The translations under genes were made by a program, and so were the position numbers. From Pythium myriotylum (taxonomy: Eukaryota > Oomycota > Peronosporomycetes > Pythiales > Pythiaceae), in contig JALJCQ010000025.1 in the NCBI GenBank assembly GCA_023091665.1, positions 1 to 64,000 of the forward strand: a stretch of 64,000 nucleotides of DNA. The letters are read 5' to 3'. Below, in pieces: positions 20,515-35,406 of the stretch. The first letter of the stretch is position 1. Every line of letters begins with the position of its first letter. The notes beneath the pieces are model-generated. The model did not search any database. It saw nothing but the letters and a program-made list of their open reading frames with translations, and was not told the origin of the DNA.

Positions 20515-21135
20515 TTGATTCGGGTGTGGCGCGGTGTGTTCCTGCGCTCGCCAGCGACGTCTCCCCAGCGCTCCCTTTTGAACGCCCCCCCCCCCCCCCA
20601 TTGACGAGAAAGCGACGACGCGTGGTGCCGCGAGGCGACGCGATTGGTGGAAGAGCCGGGCGCTCGCGAGTTTCTTCTCGATTCACGCTGGTTCAAGTTG
20701 ATGCGGCGCCTCTTCACGCCGAGCCCTGGTCCTGATCAGGGAGCAACTGTGGTGATGGGAACAGTCTCACCTTGTTCTGGGAATCAACATGTTCACTATG
20801 GGAAATCTCAGTTGATCGCACCTTGATCTGGTACAAGTGCCACTCCGTCTCACCTTGTAATGATGATGTCCACATCGGTCTCACCTCTTTTTGCGTCGAA
20901 GAAAGCCCCCGGGTGTCAAAGCCCCGCCGGCTGGCACCTCTCGCCATTCGAAGCGGAAGAACACGCGCGCGCTCTCAAGCGCCGCCTTGTTTGTTGGTTT
21001 TCGCCCCCTGTCGCTCCCTCGCCGCGTTCAGCGCGAGCTTCTTCGCCGGATCCGACGCGGGATCTTGCGTATCGCACTCTTCGATTTCGTGTGTCTCCCC
21101 CCTTTTTCATCCTCTTCCCCTTTCCTCCTCGCGCC
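20515..21135. other. Intergenic: SMG8-like 3' end to RING gene promoter
   Basis: No gene seen. It contains a run of about 15 C at about 20585-20599 and a pyrimidine-rich stretch (21080-21130) immediately before the RING gene start, likely its promoter/leader. Confidence 0.5.
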
Positions 21136-22309
21136 ATGTTTCTGCGTTCGCTCTACGGCTCGCGCATGCCGCAGCCGCTCCATGTGCGTCACCGAAGCGC
21201 TCCTCCCCCAGCATTTGTTGAACGAGCGTTCCTCATCTGGTTGTGGATGGTCATTTGTGCAGCCTCGATCGAACGACCAAGTGTCCAACTACTGGAGCGA
21301 TGACACCGAGAGCTCGCGTGAGCTCGCGCGCCTCATGAGCGAGATCGACATGAGCGACGACAGTGATGACGTCAAGAAGCCGCCGCTCCCCGCGGTCGTC
21401 GCAGACTCGACGGGCGCGGCCACGCGCCGTGGAAGCCTTTTCGACTCGGCGCTGCTTTCGCGGATCGCTCCAGTCGCGCAGCTCGACACGCTCGACTCGA
21501 TCAACGTGGACGACGTGGAGGTGCCCGCGCAGCTCTCGCCAACTGGGCTGATCTCGATCGCGGCCGCTGACATTGACGAGGCCACGCGCAGCAATGGCTC
21601 TGTTGCTGTCAACACCGAACTGGACCTCGAGATGCTCAACACGATCCGCCGCGCCTCTTCCCAGAACTCGGCGCCGCGTCAAATGTGCGTTAATATCGCT
21701 CCGAGTTTTTCCCCAGCACGCAGGAGCTAACATCATTGGGTTACAGTTTGGTTGAGAACTTTATGGCTCGCATGCTTGCCGGTGCAGCGCCGACGCCGTT
21801 GTCTTCCTCACCTCCGTCCAACACGCAACAGTCGGAGGAGGAGTCCCCGCTTCGCTTCCTCTCGCTGCTTCGACGGATCAACGAGCTACGGTCTCAACAA
21901 GTGCAGCAGGATGTACGATGTCTTCCGGCGATGGTCTCTTTTGACAATTGGCACTCACTTTACGTCTTTCTGCAGGCTGATGTGTGGGACGGACTTCCCT
22001 ACCCGCAGATCCTAGCTTTACCCACTTTCAAGTACACGGTTCGCGAGCGCGCGAACGAACCCGAGGAAGGTTCCGGTGAAGAACCTATCAACAACACAAT
22101 GTATGTTCGCAGAGTACCCGCTGGTTGCATCGTCGGTGGCTGATTTTGGTCGTTCCCATAGGTGTGCTGTGTGCTACACCGAGTACGCGCCGGATGAGGA
22201 AGTGCGAGCGCTGCCATGCCTCCACTTCTACCACCGCGAGTGTATCGATCAGTGGTTGCTCCACCACCGCAAGTGCCCGATCTGCACGCACGTCGTCGCT
22301 GTCTACTAA
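21136..22309 (+). CDS. RING-H2 zinc-finger protein, putative E3 ubiquitin ligase
   Basis: Five exons join in frame: 21136-21183, 21263-21684, 21747-21912, 21976-22100 and 22162-22309 (302 residues). The introns are 79, 62, 63 and 61 bp, GT-AG, with a CTAAC branch point in the second. The N-terminus is acidic and Ser-rich and probably disordered. The C-terminal RING runs from CAVC through CLHFYHREC to CPIC, with spacing C-x2-C-x14-C-x1-H-x2-H-x2-C-x10-C-x2-C, the RING-H2 form typical of E3 ligases that recruit E2 enzymes. The protein ends five residues after the finger. The third intron is a multiple of 3 and open, so its splicing is less certain. No membrane segment is seen. Confidence 0.8.
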
Positions 22310-22499
22310 GCAACCGAAAGCTACGCTATGAAATCGCGTCTCGGCGCGCCATCCTGTACTGAGTAATGTATCATGCTTTGTTGTGGGGGAGACTCGGAGC
22401 TACAACAGTCCAAATGTATAACGTATACGCCAGTCTAGAGCTACAAGCATGCGGTCCATTCTTCCCTTGCCAACTTTCCTTTTCTAAAGGTCGCCGTAT

Positions 22500-24325
<1,826 letters not shown>

Positions 24326-24897
24326 GGTCGTCAGTGTCGTGTGTCGTGTGATCGGTCGGTTCCTGAGGCTCCGCGGACGCGATTCGAGCCGCTCTTTCGC
24401 GAGCCGGCGGTCGCGCGAGTGCGCTTTCGGATGCGCGCGAGTGCGCCGCGCGAGAGAGAGCGAGAGACGGCGAGCGCGGCGCCGAGTCGGCCCTTGTGTC
24501 GACGAAGCCCCCCCTTGTCTCGCGTGCCGTCGAGGCTCGTTTTGCTCAAACGGGTTGTGGCCGCGGCCGGTTTATGCGACGGGTCGACGGGTTCGCAGTG
24601 TCGAACTTGAACCCGACCGCCCCACCGAGCAGACGCGACCGACACACCCTGCGTCATGCACGCGTACCGCGACGGGTTTCAACCCGTGAACCCGTCTGGA
24701 ATCCAAAACGGGTTCGCGACCCGTATCGTTGAAGTTGACACAGGTGGCCTACATTAGGCTACAATAGTCTAAAATAGTACCTTTCGCGCGCGAGAAAACT
24801 TCGAATTCCCCCCTAGATTAGGCCATTGACTGGCGGCACGGTCCCACTTCATGGGAAGCCATTCACACACGCACGAGACCCAGAGCCCTCGAGCACG
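24326..24897. promoter_or_regulatory. Bidirectional promoter region with ACGGGT/ACCCGT cluster
   Basis: This 572-bp interval separates the start codons of the divergent UGP1 and S28 peptidase genes. Between 24550 and 24724, ACGGGT or its complement ACCCGT occurs eight times: 24550, 24579, 24587, 24672, 24682, 24690, 24708 and 24719. Two pairs are arranged as inverted half-sites. No coding potential is evident. Confidence 0.5.
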
Positions 24898-26716
24898 ATG
24901 AGCGCGCCGAGCGTCGAGGCGCGTCCGCTGCTCGGGCGCACGCACTCGCGGCTGACGAACGCGACCAACGGGCTCGCGTCGCCGCGCCGCGGACGCCACT
25001 TCTGGTCGCGGCTGCTGAGCCATCCGTCGGGTGCGTAGCTGCTCACGAGGCCCATGTTCTTTTTTTTTGTTTTTCAGTCTCAACTGACTGTGAAATGCAC
25101 GCGCAGCCAACTTCATGCCGCTCAAGATTCTGGGCTTTGCGGTGATTGCAGTCTTCTTCGGCGTCGTCGTGCTGATCAACACGCAGCACTTGCGCTCGAA
25201 TGAAGGATTGCCAGACAGCATCTTCACCGCTGGCCCCGACGACTCGACGGGCCAAGCAGTCGTCGTGCCTCTGCCGCTGCGCGCCGATGCGTCCAATTGC
25301 ACGGTGCGGTGGATGGAGCAGAAGATTGACCACTTTGCGTGGCTCGCAGCCGATGGGGACGACGCGGAGAACGTGACGAGCAAGGCCGCGACGTACCAGC
25401 AGCGCTACCTCGTGAACGACAAGTTCTGGGACCCGACAGACCGCAAGGCTCCGATTTTCTTCTACACGGGCAACGAAGGCGACGTGACATTGTACGCCAA
25501 CAACACGGGGCTCATGTGGGAGAATGCCGAGGACTTTAAGGCGCTCATTGTGTTCGCCGAGCACCGCTACTACGGCCAGAGCTTCCCGTTCGGCAAGGAC
25601 TATATGAGCCACCTCCAGTACCTGAACCACGAGCAGGCCATCGCCGACTTCTTGGAACTTATTTATTTCTTGCAGGCCGATTACAAGGCCGAGAACCATC
25701 CTGTCATTCTGTTTGGGGGAAGCTACGGCGGCATGCTCTCGGCGTGGTTCCGGATGAAGTACCCCTCCATTGTCCACGGCGCGATCGCTGCGTCTGCGCC
25801 GATTTTCGGGTTCCCAGCTTATCCAGAATGGAAGGGCGAGAAGTACTGGAGTGTGGTGACGCAGGATGCATCGCCCGAGAAAGGTGCTGCCGCCAACTGT
25901 ATCCCAAACGCCAAGAAGTCATGGGACAAAATCTTCACCCTCGCCAAGACGGACGAAGGACGCAAGAAGCTGACCGACATCTTCCGACTGTGTGAGCCAC
26001 TGACCAAAGAAGAAGAAGGCGAGGCGATCGCCATGTCGGTTCTTGTCGCGTTTGATACGTTGGCCATGGGTAACTTTCCGTACCCATCGAGCTACCTCAC
26101 GAACGGAGCGGCCGTCTTGCCTTCCTGGCCGGTTCGCGAAGCATGCTCGCATCTTGCCAGTGAATTCAAGGACGGTGAAGACGATGATGACTTGCTCGCG
26201 TCGCTGCGTGACGCGTCGTTCGTGTTCAACAACGCCACGAAAGATCTCTCCTGCTTCAAGCTGCCAAGCCTGACCGACTTTGACGGCATCTGGGACTACC
26301 AGTATTGCACGGAGATGCTTCCCCAAGAGACCTACTTCAACACGAACGGCGAGACCGACATGTTCTGGCCGCGCAACGTGACGTTTGACCAGATCCAACA
26401 CCACTGCCAAGAGACGTGGAACACGACGCCCGATCCGGACTGGATCCGCGTCAACTACGGCGACTCTCAGTTACGGTACGCGTCCAACATCGTGTTCAGT
26501 AACGGCAAGCTCGACCCGTGGAGCAGCGGCGGCGTCCAGGAAGTGCCCGAGGGCTCCAAGCTCACGGTCGTGTGGATCGAGGAAGGGGCCCACCACATCG
26601 ATCTTTTCTTCAGCCACCCGGACGACACGCCGTCGATCAAGGCAGCTCGAGACAAGGAGATCGAGCAGATCCGTCTCTGGATCGACGAGTTTGTCGCCTC
26701 GCTGCCGGCCCAGTGA
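24898..26716 (+). CDS. Serine carboxypeptidase S28 family protein (Pro-X carboxypeptidase/DPP-II type), type II membrane form
   Basis: Two exons, 24898-25030 and 25107-26716 (76-bp intron), give 580 residues. A 47-residue basic cytosolic N-terminus is followed by one hydrophobic segment (LGFAVIAVFFGVVVLIN), suggesting a signal anchor with a lumenal or vacuolar catalytic domain. Family S28 enzymes cleave after proline. The domain shows RWMEQKIDHF, FFYTGNEGD, EHRYYGQS, the nucleophile motif GGSYGG (Ser250), NGKLDPWSSGG (Asp514) and GAHHIDL (His540 or 541), so the triad is complete. Several NxS/T sites fit a glycosylated lumenal domain. Exon 1 is inferred from splice sites; without it translation would start at 25115 directly before the membrane segment. 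Confidence 0.92.
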
Positions 26717-27000
26717 GCTCTTCTCTCGCTCTCTCCCACATTTTCTTCTCCTGTCTCCATTGTCTTTTTTTCTAGCCGCAATTGTGGAAATTCCATAATC
26801 GCCACAAAACAAACCAAACTTTTCCCGTCTCAGATAGAATCCTGTCTCAGACTCAGACACCACCTCTACCAGTAGATACCGGTACTTTTCCTTCAGCTAG
26901 CAGAAAAAAACCTCGCTTGTCACCGGTGAGGTTTTGACTCACGTGGCAAGTGATCCCGAAAATCCTCCCAGCGGATCCCCAACCGATCAATCCTCTCAAG

Positions 27001-28302
27001 ATGACGCGCGTCGCGTGCTCGCTGCTGCTGCTGCTGGCGGCGCTCGCCGCGCGCTCGAGCGACGCCTTCCACATCGCCGCGGCCTCGCCCAAGGTCTCGC
27101 AGTCGGCGGCCGGCGCCGTCACGCTCGAGCTGCTCGTGACGCCGCCGCAGCCCGAGCTCACGGCGCTGACCATCGAGACCATCGTGGACACGGAGGGCAA
27201 GACCATTGCGTCCGACGTGGTGCGTCATGCGGTTATTAGTTTGCATGGACACAAAGTGTGGCTCACTGGATGTGGTGGATACGTTGCGACAGCAAGCGTC
27301 CGGTGATGGCACCAAATTTATCGCGGCCGTGGACAAGCTCAGCGCCGGGCTCTACAAGATGAAAGTGTCGGCAGAGGACAAGGCCTCAAAGGAGGCCGTG
27401 TACGAAGTCGTGCCCTTCAAGGTCACAGTGCCCGTGGAGGTCGCCTCGATCTCGCTCAACAACAAGCCGCTCGCGAGCGACCACAAGCTCGACAACCCGG
27501 TGCTCAGCTCGGCGAGCAGCGACGGGCTCAGCGTCGAGGTCAAGCTGCAGAGCAAAGTGGACAAGAAGCCCGTGTTCGCGCACCAGGCGTTCCTGCGCTT
27601 CACCCACGCCGAGACCAAGACACAGACGTACTTTGTGCTCGCGCAGGACGCGTCCGCCAAGAGCCAGAAGGTCGTGCTCAACTTCGCGACGCTGAGCAAG
27701 AAGTTCTCGTACAAGTCGGGAGTCCACAACGTACAGCTCATCATCGGCGATGCCAAATTCGACTCGGCAATCGTGCGTGACTTGGGCACAGTGGATCTGC
27801 TGCTCGCGGCGGCGCCGCCTCTTGCGCCTTCGCCGCTCTACGCGAAGCCTCTCCTACACGACAGTGACACGACGCTGAAGGCGCTGCCGGAGATCAAGCA
27901 CGTCATGCGTGCGCAGGACCCTCGCCCACCAATTACTGTCTCGCTGGCTTTCACTGGTGCCGTTCTGGTACGTCCCAAAACCCTTGATACCATGGACTTG
28001 TGCTAATGGTTGTTGACTCATTCTCCTTCTAGATCCCCCTGTTGGCATTCCTTCTCTTCGTGCTGAAGCTGCAGCTCAACATCAGCAAGCTCTTCAGCGG
28101 CTCGGTGTTTGTGTTTGGCGTGGGCTTTCTCGCCTCGCTCGCGGCCATTCTCGTGCTCTTTGTGCTCTACTGGATCGAGTTCACGATGTTCCAGACGCTC
28201 GGCTACCTGGCGGTGCTCGGAGCGTCCACGCTCGCGTTCGGTCACCTCACGCTCAAGCGACTCGCACAGGCGAGCACCTCGGGCAAGGTCAAGAAGGAGT
28301 AG
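27001..28302 (+). CDS. RPN2: Ribophorin II / SWP1, oligosaccharyltransferase subunit
   Basis: Three exons, 27001-27219, 27293-27967 and 28033-28302, join in frame to 387 residues. This is a subunit of the ER oligosaccharyltransferase complex that transfers N-glycans to nascent proteins. It has a signal peptide (LLLLLAALAARSSDA) and a lumenal beta-rich domain. The conserved C-terminal stretch starts RPPITVSLAFTGAVL and continues into several membrane helices (IPLLAFLLFVLKLQLN; VLFVLYWIEFTMFQTLGYL), ending in a basic tail (GKVKKE). It is shorter than animal ribophorin II and closer to fungal SWP1 size. Confidence 0.9.
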
Positions 28303-29489
28303 AGAATCCACGAAGAACAACTGGGAGGCGGGCCCAGCCCGCTCGACCACTCATTCAGTATCCACCGCGAATGAAATACGATCCTCGTTTGAGTGATGAT
28401 GCCATGTCGTGTTAGGTCTCCCACTTGCCCGGAACTCGCGCAGAAGAAGTCGCATTTAAAATGCCGCGCGACGGGAAGACCCTTGGACGTCTGTGTTCAG
28501 GACGAAGAAGGCTCTGACGACCCCTTGTGTCTCATTTGGGCGCGGCTGCGTCAAGCAGTCCCAACTCATCCCCAGAGAACTCCACCTGTGCAGACGTCTG
28601 GCCAGACGTGCTTGACGTGGCCACAAAGACCATCCCGATAGCGTCGGTAGAGGTCAGAGTCCGGAGGATCCGGTGAGGTTTTCCGGAGCCCCTGGGGGGT
28701 TGGACCTGATATGAATACTGCCTGCAATGGCTACAAGTGGATAGCGTAGCAACCAAGCATGGGCTGCAGCGATGCCACTTGGTTTGGCGTTGGAGAAACC
28801 ACAGAAGAATCAAAGTGACTCACGCCTCATGCCCCACCAAGGCAAAGGGAGGGCAGCGACAATTTGCCATTCCGACGGCACAGTTTGGACCATTTATCCT
28901 ACGAACCCAGAGCTCATCTCTCTTCCTCTTCACGAGCTTCTCGTTCACGTGCGCGGTCCGTTGCACTTCCAGCATGCTTCCACGCACGCGGGGCGATCAG
29001 ATCCCAATGAGTTGCTGGCATGTTGGTCGCGATCTACATCATCCCTCCTCAACATATCTGCCAAGCTCGCTATCGGCCCACGTCGTCTCTCCTTGGTTCC
29101 AGATTTGTGCCCGTTCGTTTTCCGATACCTTTTATACTTTATCACACGACCCACTCGAGCGCATCTTCCTGCATCAAACATCCCTGAACAAACCTCTTTG
29201 AATGCATACCTCGGCTATTCTGGATGCTACCATCTGTGACTACGCGTGGGGGGCGCCGTGGAAGAACGCGAGCGGAAGGTGGAAAGAATGGCCCGCGGCA
29301 GCGCGAGGAAGCGCCGCGGAAGCGCAGCGTGTTCAGCGTTGACACAGACCCGCGCAGCCGGAGCGCCACTGACCATTTCGGGGCTCTCGCCGGCCGCGCG
29401 CGAGTGGTCAGCGCGTGGCTCCTAAACGACACGCCGTCGGTCGTTCCCCGCCGCAGAACGCAGAATCGAATCCGCCGAAAGAGTGCGAT
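28303..29489. other. Intergenic, no gene seen
   Basis: Contains the RPN2 3' end and the leader of the DH/PH/FYVE gene. Open frames here (for example 28737-29201) have no recognisable domain or family resemblance and are probably chance. Confidence 0.5.
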
Positions 29490-32400
29490 ATGGCGACCGC
29501 CAACATGCTCGAGGCCGAGGCGCTCCACCAGGAGGCGCTTGGTCTCCGGAAGATCCTCACGGCCGCGCAAGACGAGCTGCGCTCGCCGTCGCCCACGAGT
29601 CCTTCGCGCAGCGGCATCGTGCTCTTCGACCCGAGCGAGCTCGAGCCCGACGAGACTGCCATTGGCTCGACGCTCTCGCGCAGACGCCCGTACCATCTCG
29701 TGCTGGACTGTAACCAGGACGACGAGGACCACGAGGACGACGACGAGCAAGACAACCAGCGCGCCCATGAACGAGACGCCGAGTCCGTGAACGACCGCAT
29801 GCGCAACAACGTCATCGACGAGATCTGCTCGACCGAGAACAGCTACGTCGCGGCCATCCGCACGCTCCATGACTACTACATTGTTCCGCTGGAGGACAAC
29901 AAGCACCCGATCATGGAAGACGCCCAGATCGCCGTCTTCTTCAACAACGTCCGGCAGCTGGTCATGCTCAACTCGAAGCTCCGAAACGATCTCACGGACA
30001 TTGTCGAGAAACGCAAGCGCGGCATTCTCATGCCGCTCTCGTCACCCGTGTACGTCCGGGAAGGATCCACGATCTCCACCATGAGGAATAGCAGCACACA
30101 TTCGTCGCCGAGCCGCCCGACCGAGGAGCCCACTGAAGGAATCGGCGCCGTGTTCTGTCGGTACGCACCGTTGTTCAAGCTGTACGGAGGCTATGCCAAG
30201 GACTATGAAGAAGTCGCGCAGTTGCTGCAGAGTTACAAGAATGACTCGCGACTGGGATTTGCCCAGTTCCTCGAGAACTGCCGCAAACGAAGTGGCAGTG
30301 ACGAGAGCTTTGAGAGTTTGCTGATCAAGCCTATCCAGCGGATCCCAAGATACAAGCTGCTGCTCGAACGCATCTGTGAGTACACGCCAGCCGGTCACCG
30401 AGACGAGCTCTTCCTCCACGAGGCTGTGAGAGGCGTCACGGTCGCTGCGTCGCTGATTAATGAGACCGTGCGCGATCAGGAAAACCTCGAGTCGGTGCTG
30501 GAGGCGCAGAAGAAGTTTGCCGGACAGTTGTCGCTCGTGACGCCTGATCGCCGACTCATCAGAAGTGGCAAGCTGATCAAGATGTCCACGAAGCGCCATG
30601 AAGAAATCATGCTGCATTTATTCAGTGACATCCTCGTCTACAGCGGGGTGTTGATCACAGGCGGCTACCGCGTGCGCCGTGTCGTGCAGCTCACATCCAA
30701 GGCGGTCGGCGTGCGGACACAGCTCCCTTCGTCGCACCACTCCCTCTTCCAGAACCGGAACCTACACTACGACTGCGGCTTTGTGGTGACGAGCCTCGAG
30801 AAAACGTTCGTGCTCTTTGCATCGACGCCAGAGGAGCGCAAAGTCTGGGTCGAAGCCATCACGTCGGCGATCGAAGCGGTTCAGAAGAAGCAAAACACAA
30901 CGTCACACGAAACCGCCGCCGACGCCGCCGCTTTGTGGGTTCCAGACGCCGTCGTTGGCTCGTGCTCTGTCTGCCAAGCTGGATTCAAGGTTTACTTCCG
31001 ACGACATCACTGCCGTCGCTGCGGCGGCGTGGTTTGTGGCAACTGTTCAGCACGAAGGTCTATTTTGTTCGTCGGCGACAGTTCTCGTGAGGAGCGTGTG
31101 TGCACACCCTGCTTCAAGGTGCTTCGCCTCGTGAAGATCGCGGCTTTCAAGTGGCTCTCGCGAGTGGTAGAATTCAAGGGCGTGCTTCGACGAAAACGAT
31201 GGGGCAAGTGGTCAGAGCACTACTTCGAACTGAAAGCTGGGATCCTCAAGCAGTATACGCTCGCCTCTGCGAGTGGACTCAACGCAAAGTGCTGTACTGA
31301 TACGCTGAATTTAACTGGCGCCATCGTGATCCACCGCTCAGACGAGCGGTCAATGAAGAACCGGTTCTGCTTCCAAATCTCGACTGCCACATCAGACGTG
31401 TACGACCACGACCTCCAAGCCACCGTCACGTCTCCTCAGGATGGTCGCGGATCTAATGGGAAGAAATTGTCGCCTCTGAAAGCCGCCGTGTCACGTTTCG
31501 CTTTCGACCCGGCTTCCTCTCGACACCGCGAGTCTTCTGGTACTGTGCTGAGCAGCGAAGGTAGCGGCAGCAATTTGGCGAGTAGTTCTCGAGTCCAAGA
31601 TGAGTCCGTTGGATGGATCCTGTGTGCGAACTCGTACAGTGAGGAGATGGAGTGGTCCAGTGCAGTCCAGAGATCTGCTGACCGTGCTCTTCTTCGATCT
31701 CGCCGATCACGCGTCACGGAATGTGCGTTCCCCGTTCCTTTTGAACGTCTCAACAGTGTGCCGTCGTCGCTCGGAGGTATTAACCCGGAGTCGGAAGTGT
31801 TCTTCGACGAGAGCTCCAAGCTGGAGCATCATCGACTCCAGATCATGAAAGAGATCGTACGCTCCGAAGAGAGCTATGTTACTTGTCTCGGAGAGTGCAT
31901 TCGCGTGTTCGTCCAGCCACTTCTCCTCCGCCAACTCGAGGCCCAGAAGCTCATGCGACGCAAGCAGAGCAAGCGCAAGAAGTCGTTCCTGCACACGCTC
32001 AGTGGGACAGGCTCGAGCGCCCTGAACTCAGCGGCGGCACTCGCTCAGCGCAAGTACAGTAGCAGCAACCTGAGCACGTTGTCTTCGTCACTACGACTTG
32101 TGTCTTCTGCCTCCAGTCGATCATTACCGATCATGTCTGATGGCGCTGGCGGTCACGGCTCCAAGATGTTCGTGCTTGACGCCGACATGGCGATCTTTTT
32201 CAGCAGCATTGATCAAATCTGTACACTGAATCAGCAGCTGCTGGAGCATCTCTCTCGTCACCTCGAGGAGGTGAAGAACGACGAATCTGAGGATCGTGAG
32301 TACCGTCCAGGAGCTATCTTCAGTGCCTACGCACCGCTCTTTCAGCTCTACACGGCCTATGCGAGCCGCCACGAAGCCGCTCTGAATACGATCTCCTCTC

Positions 32401-33933
32401 CTCAGTTTGTCGGGTTCCTCAAGGAAATCCAGGACGAAGCGAGCGTTCACCGTCTGAGCACGTACCTCAACATGCCGATGGAACGTATCCCGCGCTACAA
32501 GGTGTTCCTACAGGAGCTTTTGGAAAGCACCCCGGCCGAGCATATTGATTACGCCCCGCTGCAAGCAGCGATGAAAAGCGTGAACCAAGTTGCGAACAAA
32601 GTCCAGGAGATCATCGCTCGCCGCGAGAGCGCGAGGAAAGTGGACGCTATCAGCAAGAAAGTCGGAATCGACTTGCGTGGCAAACGGTTTGTGATGGATG
32701 GCATGCTCAAGAAGGTCTGTCGCAGCAAGGTACAAGAATACTACTTTGTTTTACTTGAAGACGGTAAGTGATCAATCTGCCTGGCATCATTTGACTCATC
32801 AAGACTGACGTGTGCGGGCGCTGTGTCTCCCCAGCTCTCGTGTACGGTCGCATGGCGAGCGGGCTGCACAAGAAGAAGTTCCGACTTGTGGGGCTCTCCG
32901 AGTGTAAGGTCTCGGACGACTCGGAGACGATCCCGCGTGCAGTGAACGCGGCGACGGGATGCAACAAGTCGCACAAGTGAGTGGCGCATGGAGCATGTGT
33001 TGGGCTGGAGGCCCGCCTGGACTCTGACGTCTTTCTCATAACTAGTGCCTTCTACTTTTTCTCACCGCTCAAGTCGTTTATCCTGGTCGCACCATCGGAA
33101 GAGGACAAAGCCCGATGGATGGTCGGCGTTCAAGAGTCGATCGATCGTACGCTACGCGGAGGGGCGCGTGCGTCACGTCGTGCGAGCATCCGATCGGAGC
33201 TGTTGCTCGACGAAGAGGATCTCGCGAACGACTACGAATTTGCGAACGCCTTTGTCATCAAGAACGGCTGGCTCAACGTTGTAACGCCCAACAAAAAGGC
33301 CAACCGGCGCATGTGGCTCACGCTGAGCCTGCAGAGTCTCTCCATGTCGCTGCTTTTCAAGGGCGCGCAGCTCGAGGAGACTCTGTCGCTGAGCCTCTGC
33401 GAGGCCGTGCCCATGAAAGAGCCCCGGTTCTTCCGCGTCTACGTCTGCACGGAGAGCGTACGTTGGGGGGGAGGATTGTTTCCCGTTCTCTTTGCGCAAT
33501 CATGGTCGTGGTATCCTAATTTCTTCCTGTTGTGCGACAGAACTCGGTGCACGCCGTCAACCGACAAGCTTACACATTTGAGACGCAGACGGGCGCCGAA
33601 CGCGAGGAATGGCTACGCGCACTCCACCATTGCATCTCGGGCAGCGCGCTGCCGGATCTGGCTGAGTTGCGTCGACGGTCGCTCCACGGCGCCGCGCACG
33701 CGCCTATCCTTCTCTTCAACAAGGTCTCGAGCGTCTGTATGATCTGCTACCAGAGCTTTGCGGTCTACCGGCCTCGGCACCACTGCCGCCTCTGCGGCTC
33801 GCTCGTCTGCGGCCAGTGTTCCAAGCGCAAATGGACGCTGTCGTACGGCACAGCCAAGAAGGCCTCGCGCATCTGCGACGGCTGCGCGGAGGCCGCGACC
33901 GGCTCTGCGTCGTCGCTCGTCTCGGACGTCTAG
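29490..33933 (+). CDS. Large Rho-GEF-like protein with two DH/PH/FYVE modules
   Basis: Four exons, 29490-32763, 32835-32976, 33046-33457 and 33541-33933, join in frame to 1406 residues. The order is: acidic N-terminus; DH1 (about 107-345, starting NNVIDEICSTENSYV); PH (about 370-465); FYVE1 (about 485-550, with VYFRRHHCRRCGGVVC); PH (about 560-735); DH2 (about 784-1050, QIMKEIVRSEESYVTC); a PH split by introns; another PH (KNGWLNVV); and C-terminal FYVE2 (RPRHHCRLCGSLVCGQC). DH domains catalyse GDP/GTP exchange on Rho-family GTPases, and PH/FYVE domains bind phosphoinositides, so it probably links PI3P-rich endosomes to actin control, like FGD proteins. The two halves look like an internal duplication. 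The ATG at 29490 is the first in the open frame. Confidence 0.9.
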
Positions 33934-35406
33934 CTTTGTCTGTCATCCTTTTGTGTGTGCGTGAGTACATGGTCTCCGTGTGGTTGTACGGAACGGTTGC
34001 TGCTTGGTCCCCAAATGTAGCCATGATGAGTCAGACCGTGGAGATTGCATACCCTCTCGGACTCGTTACTTCATGATTGATTAACTCGTCCTTCGTGAGA
34101 TGGGCCACGCACCTCGGAAACCACATGGAGCCAAACGGGACAGCTCCGCCGTGGTCGTCTCGTTGTAACGACCCCCCCTCTCGGGGTCCATCGAGATTCA
34201 GCACAGCGGTCTCTTCATCCTGAAGGAGTCGGTTCGGTTCAGTTGACCCCGGGCGTCTAAACGGACACGGAAGGACAAAGAGAGAGGTCGGTTCAGTGGA
34301 TGTACTTGGTGCCCCTTGAGCAGCGCAGGCCCCGGTCGGGCCCATGCTGCCCCAATCCCACGTTTGCGTCTCTCGAGTGGGTCGAGTGGGAGCCACAATC
34401 AGCCCGCAGGCGGGTCCATGCGATATGTACCGTACTGAATGACCGCGACGAAAGGGTACATCGACATAAACTCAGACCAGCCACTTGACAGCTGCCGGGA
34501 TAAACCTCGATTACGCTGCATATCGGAAAAAAGCAATTTGAAATCCACCACCATTCGAGGGCTCCGACTAAGAATCGACCCGACCGGTCGACTTCAGCGT
34601 GTGTGGCTCGCCGAGCGCGCGTCGGTGTCTTCCAATGAAGCCCACGATCGACGCGGGTTCGGGGTCCTCCACACCGCGGGGCCCAATCTCTTTGGCGGGC
34701 TTTTCTGGCTTGGCCGACACAGAGCGCGCATTTGCTTGAGTTGGGGCCCCGCCTCTGTGCGGGGGTCCACCAGTGTACCGAACTAGGGCTCGGTGACCCG
34801 CCGCAAACTTGCCTGGCGTCTGCCGTGACTCACAGCGCCAGAAAACAGCCTCCCCCGTCGCCGGTGACTCCCAGCTGTCGTCCACCAGCCTCTCCCTCTC
34901 ATTGGACAGATCCCGCGCCCTCCCCCACCCCTCCTCCTCGCCTCCCTACCCCTTCTCCAGTCCATGGCAGCTTTTTTTTGTTGTTGTTCTTCTCTCTCTC
35001 TCTCTCTCTCTCTCTCGACTGGGTTCAGAAAGGGGAGCAGGCCATCCCCCGAATCGCCCCGCGAATCCCCCCGCGCCATTCCGCCATCCCACGACCCGCG
35101 ACGCCGATCGCCTCTTCCTTCCTCTCCATCTAGAGGCCTCTCTTCTCTCCATCTCTCTCCATCGAGAGAGCCCTCTCTCTCTCTCGCTCGCTCTCTCTCT
35201 CGCTCTCGTCTCCGCTCGCCGTCGTCGGCGCTCTCGGTCGGTCGGTCGCGCGGTCGCCAGTTGTGCTGACTGGCTTGCCGCGTCGTGTCGTCGCCTCGTC
35301 TCGCCATCTTCCAGCGCGCTCTTCTCTCTGCCGCCCCATTGGCGCATCGAGCCTCGAGCGCCTCGATCGCGCCATCGCCTCTGCGCGATACCCGATCCCC
35401 GTCGGC
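33934..35406. other. Intergenic, CT-rich toward the next gene
   Basis: No gene is seen. (TC)n runs occur at about 34988-35016 and 35155-35215, and the last 500 bp are strongly pyrimidine-rich on the plus strand. This probably forms the promoter and leader of the gene at 35407. A long minus-strand open frame (34783-37068) is low-complexity Arg/Leu shadow of that gene. Confidence 0.5.
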
